The notes under the pieces are model-generated. The model was given only the letters and a program-made list of their open reading frames with translations, did not search any database and was not told where the DNA came from. From a bacterium (lineage in GTDB: Bacteria; UBA8248): DNA of 44,737 nt. Positions within the stretch are counted from its first letter, which is position 1, and the number at the start of each line of letters is the position of its first letter. The position numbers were made by a program, and so were the translations under genes. The stretch lies in contig JAVEPB010000155.1 of NCBI GenBank assembly GCA_030922375.1, positions 1 to 44,737 of the forward strand, read 5' to 3'. Positions 15,968 through 24,150 of the stretch are shown here, one piece after another.

Positions 15968-17152
15968 ATGGCACGAAAACCCAAAGCGCTCGCGAAGGCC
16001 ACCTGGTTCACCTATTTTCCCGACGACTACCGCTGGTCGGCGGCGATCAGTATTTTATGCTCGATGGCCAACTGGGGCGGCGCCTCGATGGGCGAGATCG
16101 ACCAGGTGGGCCGTCGGCTGGCGAAAAAAATCGGAGACGACGAACACTGGTTCCGCGAATGGGAGCGGATGGGAGATCGCCTGAGGGGCCTGGGGCTCTC
16201 GGCCGAGCGCAAGAAAAACAACCTGAGCGCCGCCGATTTTCACAAGCGCGCCTGCATGTATTACCAGCTGGGCGAGCGTTTCAGGACGCCGAAGGACAAG
16301 AAGGCGAAAGCCTGCTACCGGAAGGCGCTCGACTGTTTCGCGCGCTTCGCCCGCCTCACCGACCGCGCGCGGATCGAGCGGGTCGAGATTCCCTATGAAA
16401 ATGGGAAAAAGCTTCCCGCCTATTTCGTCCATGCCCAGAACACGAAAAAGGCGAAACCGCCGGTTGTCGTTTATTTCGACGGCTTTGACGTCACGAAGGA
16501 GATTCAGTTTGTGTTCGGCGCCGAGGATCTGATTCGCCGCGGCATCAGCGTCCTTCTTGTGGACGCGCCCGGAAACGGCGAGTCCATCCGGTTCAGGAAT
16601 CTGTACTTGCGCCACGATCACGAGGTCGCCGGCTCGGCGGCGCTGGACTACCTCGAAAAAAGAAAGGACGTGAACGCGAGGCGGGCCGGGGTGATGGCTA
16701 TCAGCCTGGGCGGCTACTACGCGCCACGGAACGCCAGCATGGAAAAACGCTTCAAGGCCTGCATCGCCTGGGGCGCCCAGTGGGACTATCAGAAAATATG
16801 GAAGGATCGCATCGCGGCGGCCTACAAGACGGCGCTCTCCGTGCCGGGGCACCATCTCACCTGGATTTTCAACGTCAAGACGATGGACGAGGCCCTGGTG
16901 AAACTCGAGGGGTTCAAACTCAGTGGGGTGGTCGATAAGATGCGGTGTCCCTTCCTGCTCGTGCACGGTGAGGACGACCAGCAGATTTCAACGCGCGTGG
17001 CGCGTCAGCTATTTAACGCCGTTGGCTCAAAGGACAAGACCTTGAAAGTGTTCACGGGCAAGGAGGGCGGTGCGCAGCACTGTCAGATGGACAACGTGGC
17101 CCTCGCGGTGTCCTATATGTCGGATTGGCTCAAGGAGAAGCTCAAGGCCTAG
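15968..17152 (+). CDS. alpha/beta hydrolase, paralogue 2
   Basis: A 394-residue paralogue of the preceding gene, about two-thirds identical in the C-terminal 75 residues by eye. It keeps the helical N-terminal half, nucleophile S246 in MAISLGGYYAPR, the acid in HGEDDQQ and the base in GGAQHCQMDN. Differences from paralogue 1 cluster around the acid loop (GEDD against GAND), where specificity might change. It ends 8 bases from the convergent ABC permease gene, so no independent terminator fits there. The N-terminal WFTYFPDDYRWS motif is shared by the first two copies and, in looser form, by the third. Confidence 0.85.
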   Translation: MARKPKALAKATWFTYFPDDYRWSAAISILCSMANWGGASMGEIDQVGRRLAKKIGDDEHWFREWERMGDRLRGLGLSAERKKNNLSAADFHKRACMYYQLGERFRTPKDKKAKACYRKALDCFARFARLTDRARIERVEIPYENGKKLPAYFVHAQNTKKAKPPVVVYFDGFDVTKEIQFVFGAEDLIRRGISVLLVDAPGNGESIRFRNLYLRHDHEVAGSAALDYLEKRKDVNARRAGVMAISLGGYYAPRNASMEKRFKACIAWGAQWDYQKIWKDRIAAAYKTALSVPGHHLTWIFNVKTMDEALVKLEGFKLSGVVDKMRCPFLLVHGEDDQQISTRVARQLFNAVGSKDKTLKVFTGKEGGAQHCQMDNVALAVSYMSDWLKEKLKA

Positions 17153-17160
17153 GATAGGGC

Positions 17161-18087
17161 TTACTCGGCGATTCGTTTCATCCTCGGGTCGAGAACGTCG
17201 CGGAGCCAGTCGCCCAAAAGATTAACGCTCAGGACCGTGAGCATCAAAACGATACCCGGAAAGAGGGCGATCCACCAGGCGGTGTCTAGAAAAGAGCGCC
17301 CGTCGGCGAGCATTCCGCCCCAGGTAGGAGTGGGCGGCGGAACGCCCAGCCCGAGGAACGAGAGCGCGGACTCGATGATGATCATCCGGCCCAGGTAGAG
17401 GGTGGCGATGACGATGGTCGTGGATATCACATTGGGAAACAGGTAGAAGAACAGTATCCGTATCGTGCTGCATCCCGCCGCCTTCGCGCCGACGACGAAC
17501 TCGTTTTCCTTCAGCGAGAGCACCTCGCCGCGCACCACGCGCGCATAGACGATCCATGTCCTCAAAGCGATAACCAGTATGATGTTCTGAAGACTTGGCC
17601 CCAGGATGGCGACCAGACTGATGGCCAGTAGAATAAACGGCACCGCCAGCGCTGTATCGACAATCCGGCTGATGATGGTGTCCACCCACCCTCCGAAATA
17701 GCCCGCCACAATTCCGATGGTGATTCCGATTAAGCCGCTGATGATAACGGTGGTGACTCCCACGATGAGGGAGATTCGCGAGCCCCAGATGATGCGGCTG
17801 AGAATGTCCCGGCCCTGTTGATCGGTTCCCAAATGGTAGACACGGCCCGTCGTGTCCGTGAATCCGGGCGGTTTGGTGTAGCGGGTCAGGTCCTGATCGA
17901 CCGGGTCGAGCGGAGAAAACGCCCCGGGAATGATGGCGAAGGTGATCACGATGGTGAGGATGATCAGGCCCATGATGGCCGGCGGGCGCCGCTTGAGCTC
18001 GCGGATGGCCAGTTGAAACTCGGAGGGCCCGCGCGGTTCCTCATGGGAGCCGATGTGGGCCATAGCCTGGGACTGTTCGACTGCCAT
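17161..18087 (-). CDS. ABC transporter permease, DppC/OppC family
   Basis: A 308-residue inner-membrane protein of the peptide/nickel/opine permease family, DppC type. A cytoplasmic N-terminus with the ELKRRPPAIMG segment is followed by a first membrane span (about 37-57), a periplasmic loop ending GTDQQGRDILSRIIWGSRIS, and five more spans. The EAA loop that contacts the ATPase is seen as GAKAAGCSTIRILFFYLFPN. It lies 24 bases downstream of the DppB-type gene. No ATP-binding subunit (DppD/F) is encoded next to it, which is unusual. The binding protein at 24.2 kb is the likely partner. Confidence 0.92.
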   Translation of the reverse strand: MAVEQSQAMAHIGSHEEPRGPSEFQLAIRELKRRPPAIMGLIILTIVITFAIIPGAFSPLDPVDQDLTRYTKPPGFTDTTGRVYHLGTDQQGRDILSRIIWGSRISLIVGVTTVIISGLIGITIGIVAGYFGGWVDTIISRIVDTALAVPFILLAISLVAILGPSLQNIILVIALRTWIVYARVVRGEVLSLKENEFVVGAKAAGCSTIRILFFYLFPNVISTTIVIATLYLGRMIIIESALSFLGLGVPPPTPTWGGMLADGRSFLDTAWWIALFPGIVLMLTVLSVNLLGDWLRDVLDPRMKRIAE

Positions 18088-18111
18088 TTCAATTGCTCCC
18101 GTACCGGTCGT

Positions 18112-19125
18112 TTAGCTGTACGAAATTCGGGGGTCGAGCCAGGCGTAGAGGAGATCCACGACCAGGTTCACGAATACGAATACGAATGCCAACAGGGCCA
18201 CCGCCGCCTGGACGATGGGGTAGTCTTGATTGCTGATAGCGTCAACCACCAAAAAGCCAACGCCCGGCCAGGCGAATACGGCTTCGGTTACGACGGTTCC
18301 GCCGAGGAGGATTCCCAGTTCCAGCCCCACCAGCGTTACGACGGGAATCGAGGCGTTCTTGAGGGCGTGGCGGAGGATGACGAGCCATTCGACCACACCC
18401 TTCGATCGGGCGGTGCGGACATAATCCATCTCGAGGACATCGAGCATCTGCGAGCGCACGAGACGCGTAATGCGGGCGGTGGCGTACAGGCCCGCCGTGA
18501 TCGCCGGAAGGATGATGTAGTACCAGGCCTCAAAGCCCGAGGTGGGAAGCCAGCCAAGATAGACCGAGAAAAATATGATGAGCAGGAGGCCCAGCCAGAA
18601 ATTGGGCATGGATTGTCCGAACATCGAACCCACCGAGCTTGTATGATCGATCCAGGTGTTCTTGAAGGTGGCCGAGAGCACCCCCGCCGGTATCGAAATC
18701 AAGATCGCGATGATCACCGACGTGAAAGCGAGGAGGACGGTATTCGGGAAGTGCTCCAGGACAAGGCCCATCGCGGGTATCTCGTGGCGGTAGGAGAAGC
18801 CGAAATCTCCGCGTATGACGCCCAGGGTTTTCACCCGCTCGGCGTTTTCGATATCGACGTCGGAAGTCTTTATGTTTTGAATTTTCCCTTCCAGAAAATA
18901 ATCGACGGTATCCACCCCGAAGAGGAATTTGGCGAACTGGATGGGGAGCGGTTGATCAAAGCCCATCTCCTTGGCGAAGGCGGCCACTTCCTCCTCGGTG
19001 GATTCCAGGGGCATCAGAACCGCGGCCGGGTTACCCGTGATCTGGAGCATCGAAAAAACGATCACCAGGATCGCGGAGAAAACGATCAGGCTTTGAAGCA
19101 CTCGGCGAATAATATATGCGCGCAT
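18112..19125 (-). CDS. ABC transporter permease, DppB/OppB family
   Basis: A 337-residue inner-membrane permease with the family's typical beginning (MRAYIIRRVLQSL), a first span at about 9-30, a large periplasmic loop, and five further spans. The ATPase-contacting EAA loop reads YVRTARSKGVVEWLVILRHALKN in two parts, and the C-terminus is LLYAWLDPRISYS, as usual. The ATG at 19125 is preferred over one eight codons upstream because of this canonical N-terminus. It is the first gene of a two-gene permease operon, and is divergent from the small ORF and fumarylacetoacetase-family gene across about 280 bases. Confidence 0.92.
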   Translation of the reverse strand: MRAYIIRRVLQSLIVFSAILVIVFSMLQITGNPAAVLMPLESTEEEVAAFAKEMGFDQPLPIQFAKFLFGVDTVDYFLEGKIQNIKTSDVDIENAERVKTLGVIRGDFGFSYRHEIPAMGLVLEHFPNTVLLAFTSVIIAILISIPAGVLSATFKNTWIDHTSSVGSMFGQSMPNFWLGLLLIIFFSVYLGWLPTSGFEAWYYIILPAITAGLYATARITRLVRSQMLDVLEMDYVRTARSKGVVEWLVILRHALKNASIPVVTLVGLELGILLGGTVVTEAVFAWPGVGFLVVDAISNQDYPIVQAAVALLAFVFVFVNLVVDLLYAWLDPRISYS

Positions 19126-19404
19126 ATGACTACCCGTGGGCAAGGACAATCGGGAAAAACTATTCCGGACTCATTGTTCCGTTAGAAGCGTAATCCTCGC
19201 GTTCTTTTTCGCCGCCGTCAAGGCGGAAAACGGATACGGAGAAGGGCGGTCTCGGAACTATTCGGGCCCCGCCTGGGTGTGCTGGCGAAGCCGCGCACAT
19301 GGACATTCAGTGAGCGAATCCCGTAGGATACCTTTTGTTCAACCCCAGATTAAGTGTGGTTTTTTTCGAAACTCCGCTACTGCTCGGCGCGGAGGAGAGC
19401 GGTC

Positions 19405-19674
19405 ATGTCCATCCAGGCGAAGCAGGATCTTATCGGTCTCTACACAAATGTTCACAAGCGTTCGGTTCGCCGGTATCGTGACGTTCTCGGTTGCCGGCTG
19501 TCGGATTGCCTCCCCGGCGGAGATACCGAGGAGCCCGCCGCGCTGGACGGAATCGAAATTTCGCACGGCATGAAAACCGTGGAAATTGACAAAGGCCGCC
19601 GATCCGGTATCGCCCGCGATAATCGCAGCCTCCTGAAGCTTTCATTAACAATGGATTTGAGGGAAATCATATGA
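19405..19674 (+). CDS. small hypothetical protein coupled to the FAH-family gene
   Basis: An 89-residue frame that begins 7 bases after a strong GGAGGAG and ends in the four-base overlap ATGA with the next start. These two features favour real translation and coupling. The product is basic in its middle (VHKRSVRRYRDVLG), has two cysteines near residues 29 and 33 and no membrane segment. I do not recognise a family. It could be a small subunit or regulator of the fumarylacetoacetase-family enzyme, a leader peptide, or a remnant of a longer gene. Longer frames over this region lack a ribosome-binding site. Confidence 0.45.
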   Translation: MSIQAKQDLIGLYTNVHKRSVRRYRDVLGCRLSDCLPGGDTEEPAALDGIEISHGMKTVEIDKGRRSGIARDNRSLLKLSLTMDLREII

Positions 19675-20654
19675 AACTCGCCACCTACCGGAACACGGCC
19701 CCCGGCGCGACGGGAGATCGGCTGGGCGCCGTTTTGTCGAATGGAAACATGGCCGATCTCAGGCTCACCTATGCGGCCTATCTCGCCCGCGAGGAGGGGG
19801 AGGGCCGTCCCTACTCGATGGCGAACGCGCGGATTCCACGCGATATGACCGAATTTCTGGCGGGCGGCGCTCCCGCCCTCGACGCCGCCCGCGTGGCGAT
19901 GGACTTCGCCGAAAGCGATCTGCGCTCCGGCGCCGATCCGGTGGGGCCAAACGGGGAGCTATGCGCCCTCAAGCCGAAACACTTCCGCCTTCGTGCCGTG
20001 ATTTCCCGGCCCGGAAAATTTCTTCACACCGGCCTCAACTCGAAAAAACACGTTGAGAACACCGGAAACAAAGCGCCCGAAAACGTCGCCGGCGCTCCCC
20101 GGTTCGTTTCATCACTCATCGGACACGAGGAGCCGGTGGTCCACCCGAGGCAGACCCAGCGTTTCGACTACGAGGTGGAGGTGGGTATCGTCATCGGAAA
20201 GCGCTGCAAGGACGTCAGGCCCGAGGATGCCTTCGACGCCATCGTCGGTTACACGATCTACAACGACCTCACCGCCCGCGAGGTTCAGCGCTCGCCGGCG
20301 CTCGGCGGGGTTTTTCTCGGAAAGAATTTCGACACCACCAACCCAATCGGCCCCTATCTCGTCACCGTCGACGAGGTGCCGAACCCGAACGAGCTTCTGG
20401 TGGAGTGCCGCGTGAACGGCGACGTGCGCCAGCACGAGCGGCTGACGGACATGATCTTCGACATCCCGACGCTGGTTTCATTCTTCAGCCAGATGACACT
20501 CGAGCCGGGGGACATCATTTCATCGGGGACCTTCGGCGGCGTCGCCCACGAGCAGCCCGACCCCGAGCCTTATTTCCTGAAGCCGGGCCACGTCGTCGAG
20601 TGCGAGGTCGAGCACCTGGGCATCCTGCGCAATCCCATCGTCGCGGCCGAGTAG
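19671..20654 (+). CDS. fumarylacetoacetate hydrolase (FAH) family protein
   Basis: A 327-residue cytoplasmic enzyme of the FAH superfamily. The metal-binding acids are E168 and E170 in FDYEVEVGIVIG and D199 in YTIYNDLTARE; HTGLNSKKHVENTG (119-132) forms the lid region, and the conserved GDIISSGTFGGV lies near the C-terminus. Members hydrolyse C-C bonds, hydrate or decarboxylate dienoates, or act on acylpyruvates and oxaloacetate; the exact reaction cannot be read here. GAGGG precedes the ATG by about 7 bases and the start overlaps the small upstream ORF by four. It is convergent with the E1 beta gene. Confidence 0.9.
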   Translation: MKLATYRNTAPGATGDRLGAVLSNGNMADLRLTYAAYLAREEGEGRPYSMANARIPRDMTEFLAGGAPALDAARVAMDFAESDLRSGADPVGPNGELCALKPKHFRLRAVISRPGKFLHTGLNSKKHVENTGNKAPENVAGAPRFVSSLIGHEEPVVHPRQTQRFDYEVEVGIVIGKRCKDVRPEDAFDAIVGYTIYNDLTAREVQRSPALGGVFLGKNFDTTNPIGPYLVTVDEVPNPNELLVECRVNGDVRQHERLTDMIFDIPTLVSFFSQMTLEPGDIISSGTFGGVAHEQPDPEPYFLKPGHVVECEVEHLGILRNPIVAAE

Positions 20655-20690
20655 TTATGCTCCGGGGGCGTCGCCGGGTTGTAGCCCGCC

Positions 20691-21668
20691 CTAAGCGTAA
20701 TTCAGCGCTTTTCTCGCGGCGGCGACGATCTTCTCCGCGTTCGGGAGAACGAACGCCTCCATTTTGGGCTGAACGGGTATCGGCGCGTTCAGCGCGGCCA
20801 CCCGTTCGATGGGCGCCTTGAGCGAGCCGAACAACACGGCCTGAAGGGCGGCGGCGATCTCGGCGCCCACTCCTCCGTGAAGGTGTCCCTGCTCCGCGAC
20901 TACGCAGCGCCCCGTCTTGCCCGCGGAAGCCGCCAGCCCCTCGATGTCGAGCGGTGAGATCGTCCGCGGGTCAATCACCTCTGCGCTGATGCCGTCCGTG
21001 GCCAGCGCCTCCGCAGCCTCCATGCATTTCGGCACCTGTGAGCCCACGCCGATGAGGGTGATGTCCGAGCCCTCGCGCTTCACCGCGGCCTTTCCGAACG
21101 GAACGGCGACATCCCCCTCCGGCACCGGGCCCTCCAACGGGTAGAGCGAGCGGTACTCGGTGAAGATGACCGGGTTGTCGTCGCGGATGGCGGTCTTGAG
21201 CAGTCCTTTTGCGTCCGCCGCGTCGCTCGGGACGGCCACCTTGAGCCCCGGTATATTCATGAACCAGCTCTCCAGGCTCTGGCTGTGCGTCGGACCGTTC
21301 TGGACGCCGCCTCCCTGGGGGGTGCGGATGACGAGGGGAACCGAAACCTGTCCGCCCAGCATGTAACGGAGCTTTGGCGCCTGGTTCGCGATGGGATCGA
21401 TCGCCACCAGGGTGAAATCCACCAGCCGCATATCCAGAACGGGCCGGTAGCCCGCCATCGCGGCCCCGACGGCGGCGCCCGTGAAGCCGAGTTCGCTGAT
21501 CGGGGTGTTGCGGACGCGATCCTTCCCGAACCGATCTGCCAGTCCCGCTGTCAGCGGGGAGACCGATGGGGTCGATACGTCCTCGCCCATCACGAAGACT
21601 TTTTCGTCTCGCGCCATCTCCTCGCTGATCGCCTCGGTAATCGCTTTTGAAAATTTGATGTTCGGCAT
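20691..21668 (-). CDS. 2-oxoacid/acetoin dehydrogenase E1 component, beta subunit
   Basis: A 325-residue transketolase-fold beta subunit. It shows the N-terminal FSKAITEAISEEMARDEKVFVMGEDV pattern in part, the TPP-activating acid in ISELGFTGAAVGAAMAGYRP, RTPQGGGVQNGPTHSQSLE in the centre, and the C-terminal LIGVGSQV and DPRTISPLD motifs. It pairs with the alpha subunit encoded 53 bases upstream on the same strand. No lipoyl E2 or E3 gene is present in the window, so acetoin-type, pyruvate or branched-chain specificity is open, and E2/E3 must be supplied from elsewhere. GAGAGG precedes the ATG. Confidence 0.92.
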   Translation of the reverse strand: MPNIKFSKAITEAISEEMARDEKVFVMGEDVSTPSVSPLTAGLADRFGKDRVRNTPISELGFTGAAVGAAMAGYRPVLDMRLVDFTLVAIDPIANQAPKLRYMLGGQVSVPLVIRTPQGGGVQNGPTHSQSLESWFMNIPGLKVAVPSDAADAKGLLKTAIRDDNPVIFTEYRSLYPLEGPVPEGDVAVPFGKAAVKREGSDITLIGVGSQVPKCMEAAEALATDGISAEVIDPRTISPLDIEGLAASAGKTGRCVVAEQGHLHGGVGAEIAAALQAVLFGSLKAPIERVAALNAPIPVQPKMEAFVLPNAEKIVAAARKALNYA

Positions 21669-21721
21669 CGTCGCCTCTCGGATAAAAAGCCGTTAGATTA
21701 GGAATTCGATCTAATGATCGA

Positions 21722-22693
21722 TCAGTCGAAAATATCCTCCAGCGCCATTTCCGGCTCAGGCTCGGGGCTCGCCTCGGCGAACGCCACCGCCTCGGCCAAC
21801 TCCTTCTCGACCGCCGCCCGGTGTCCTTCGGTCTCCGCTTCGGTGAGCCCGAAAAGCCTCTCGGCCACCGTCAGCGGATCGCGCGCCTTCCATTCGTTCC
21901 ATTCCTCCTCGTCCCGATAGGAGCCGAATTGCTTGTCGAGACGGGAGTGTCCGTAGTAGCGGTAGGTCTTCGCCTCGACCAGGGAGGGTCCCTCGCCCGC
22001 CCGCGCCCGCTTCACCGCCTCGGCCACCGCCTCGTGGACAGCAAGGGCGTCCATGCCGTCCACGGTGACGCCGGGTGCGCCGTAGCCCTGGGCGCGGGTG
22101 GAAATGTCCTCGACCGAGGTGGAGTATTCGGCGCGGGTGGAGGAGGCGAAATGGTTGTTCTCGCAGAAAAAAACGACCGGGAGCTTCCAGATGGCGCACA
22201 GGTTCATCGATTCGTGAAACGCACCCTGGTTCGAGGCCCCGTCCCCGAAAAACGGCACCGCCACCTGGCCTCGGCCGTTGAACTGGAAGGCGAGGCCAAT
22301 CCCGGCGGCCATCGGCATGTTCGAGCCCACGATGGAATGTGCGCCGTAGTGGCCCTTCGAGACGTCGGCGATGTGCATTGAGCCGCCCTTGGCGTGGCAT
22401 AGCCCGGCCGCTTTCCCGAAGAGCTCGGCCATCATTTCGGGCAGCCGCGTTCCCTTGGCTATCGAATGGCCGTGCCCCCTGTGGGTGGTCAGAATCGCAT
22501 CGTCGTCGTTCAGCGCCGAGCACACCCCGACCGAGCAGGCCTCCTGGCCCGCGCTCACGTGGATGCCGCCCCGGATGATTCCCCCCTTCTCGAAAAGCTC
22601 TTGCGCCGTTTCCTCGAAGCGGCGTATCCGCACCATCGTGCGGTACATCTCGCCCAGTTTTTCTTTCGTGAATGCTCCCCTGGATTCAGGCAC
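21722..22693 (-). CDS. 2-oxoacid/acetoin dehydrogenase E1 component, alpha subunit
   Basis: A 323-residue alpha subunit. The thiamine-diphosphate motif runs from GDG (150-152, in GDGASNQGAFHESMN) to N180 in ENN. The TTHRGHGHSIAKG segment (69-81) and the YRYYGHSRLD phospho-loop region near 255 are as in AcoA/PdhA proteins. The start is GTG with AGGAG 7 bases upstream. It oxidatively decarboxylates a 2-oxoacid or cleaves acetoin and passes the acyl group to a lipoyl E2 that is not encoded here. It forms an operon with the beta subunit, and lies 46 bases downstream of the third alpha/beta hydrolase gene on the same strand. Confidence 0.92.
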   Translation of the reverse strand: MPESRGAFTKEKLGEMYRTMVRIRRFEETAQELFEKGGIIRGGIHVSAGQEACSVGVCSALNDDDAILTTHRGHGHSIAKGTRLPEMMAELFGKAAGLCHAKGGSMHIADVSKGHYGAHSIVGSNMPMAAGIGLAFQFNGRGQVAVPFFGDGASNQGAFHESMNLCAIWKLPVVFFCENNHFASSTRAEYSTSVEDISTRAQGYGAPGVTVDGMDALAVHEAVAEAVKRARAGEGPSLVEAKTYRYYGHSRLDKQFGSYRDEEEWNEWKARDPLTVAERLFGLTEAETEGHRAAVEKELAEAVAFAEASPEPEPEMALEDIFD

Positions 22694-22739
22694 GAATATC
22701 TCCTCTCGAAAAACCGAAAATTTCGATCATTGACACAGA

Positions 22740-23918
22740 CTATCCCCCCGTCCCGAAGCGGTCCATCCACCAGTCGGCGATCCAGTTGCCGCACATGGAG
22801 AGATTGTCGAAACAACAGTGCTGGCTGCCGCCGTCCTCGACCCGGAATATCTTGAGTTCTTTTTCGGGCGAGCCGCAGGCCGCGTAGAGGCGGTGGGCCA
22901 TATCGACGGGGACAATGTTGTCGTCCTCGCCATGGGTAATGCAGATGGGCATCCGGATATTCTCGGCGACGCCGTCGAGGGTGTAGGCCCGGCATTTTTC
23001 CATGGCGGCGTCCATGTCGGGCATGCCGAGGACCCAGGGGAGCTGCCAGATGGCCGATGAGGAGACGGTGCCGCCGGCCTCGAGGACCTTGCGGCGATGG
23101 AGCCAAACCTCGTGGTAGTCGAAGTGGGCGCCCCAGGTGAGGCAGGCGGCGTAGCGGTGCTCGAAGGCGGCGATGCGCGGGGCGTAGTAGCCGCCCATGC
23201 TCATCGCCATGACGCCGATGCGGGAGGAATCGATCCCCTCCCGGGCGTCGAGGTAATCGAAGGCAGCCGTACCGGGAACCTCGTAGTCCGGGCGGCTGGG
23301 GATTTTGCCGAGACGCAGGGTTTCGCCCTGGCCGGGGCCGTCCACGCAGAGCACCCCGATGCCGCGCTCGCTGAGGAAGCGCCCTCCCCAGAGGACGGTG
23401 AATTCCTTCGAGGCGTCGAGGCCGTCGAAGAAGGCAATGGCCGGGTCGTTTCCGGTCGGGTTGAGGGGCGGTATCCACCAGGCGGGGAGCGGTCCCTCCT
23501 CGTAGGGGACTTCGACGCGCTCGAAGCCGGGAATCTGGAGTTTCATCCCTTTTTCGTAGTGGGGGAGCATCTCGCGGTAGGAGGCGGCTTTTCTCGGGTC
23601 CTCGGGGTGGACGAAGCGCTCGCAGGTGAAGCGGTAGATGGCGCTCCGGACATAGGCGCCGGCGGCAGTGCGGGCGTGACCCTTATTCTCTTCGGCCTCG
23701 GCGAGTGCGAGGACCTTGTCGGCCATATCGAGCCAGGCGTCGTGCCAAGCCTCTCCGTCGCCCACTTTGCCCTGGAGGCGCTTTCCAATCTGATCCACTT
23801 CGTAGAAGGAGGTTCCCCCCAACGGGGCAAGGTTGATCTCACCGCACATGATCTGGGACCAGAGGTAGTGCTCAGGGAAGTATCTGAACCACGATCCTGC
23901 GATTTCCTCGGCGCTCAT
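22740..23918 (-). CDS. alpha/beta hydrolase, paralogue 3
   Basis: A 392-residue relative of the tandem pair at 14.7-17.2 kb, more diverged from them than they are from each other. It has the same helical N-terminal half (SWFRYFPEHYLWS), FFDGLDASKEF at about 163, nucleophile S240 in MAMSMGGYYAPR, the acid loop GEDDNIVPV and the base in GGSQHCC. As in the other copies an Ala replaces the first Gly of GxSxG. AAGGAG precedes the ATG by 8 bases. It heads a probable operon with the E1 alpha and beta genes, and is divergent from the solute-binding protein. This suggests that a transported compound may be hydrolysed and then oxidised. Confidence 0.85.
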   Translation of the reverse strand: MSAEEIAGSWFRYFPEHYLWSQIMCGEINLAPLGGTSFYEVDQIGKRLQGKVGDGEAWHDAWLDMADKVLALAEAEENKGHARTAAGAYVRSAIYRFTCERFVHPEDPRKAASYREMLPHYEKGMKLQIPGFERVEVPYEEGPLPAWWIPPLNPTGNDPAIAFFDGLDASKEFTVLWGGRFLSERGIGVLCVDGPGQGETLRLGKIPSRPDYEVPGTAAFDYLDAREGIDSSRIGVMAMSMGGYYAPRIAAFEHRYAACLTWGAHFDYHEVWLHRRKVLEAGGTVSSSAIWQLPWVLGMPDMDAAMEKCRAYTLDGVAENIRMPICITHGEDDNIVPVDMAHRLYAACGSPEKELKIFRVEDGGSQHCCFDNLSMCGNWIADWWMDRFGTGG

Positions 23919-24033
23919 TGGGTATCTCCTTCAAAATTGGGCTGTTACCGCCGGAGGGGCTCCCCGGTACTTGTCTGAAATAGTTCGGGTTTTCAATACT
24001 TCGAAATAAATTGTTTTTGATCTTTACTTTTAA

Positions 24034-24052
24034 GGGTGTTACCGTAATACCC
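24034..24052. promoter_or_regulatory. palindrome upstream of the solute-binding-protein gene, candidate operator
   Basis: GGGTGTTACCGTAATACCC is an inverted repeat with 8 of 9 pairs matching, centred on C24043. It lies in the 230-base AT-rich spacer between the divergent alpha/beta hydrolase and solute-binding-protein genes, with -10-like TATAAC at 24059-24064 just beyond. Its position suits a regulator controlling both directions. Confidence 0.4.
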
Positions 24053-24150
24053 AATCTTTATAACTTATGCCACCTGCAACGGGGAGGTGGACTATTCACC
24101 CGGTCTTGGGTACCAAGGCAAAACAACAGGACATATGGGGAGGAAGAGGT

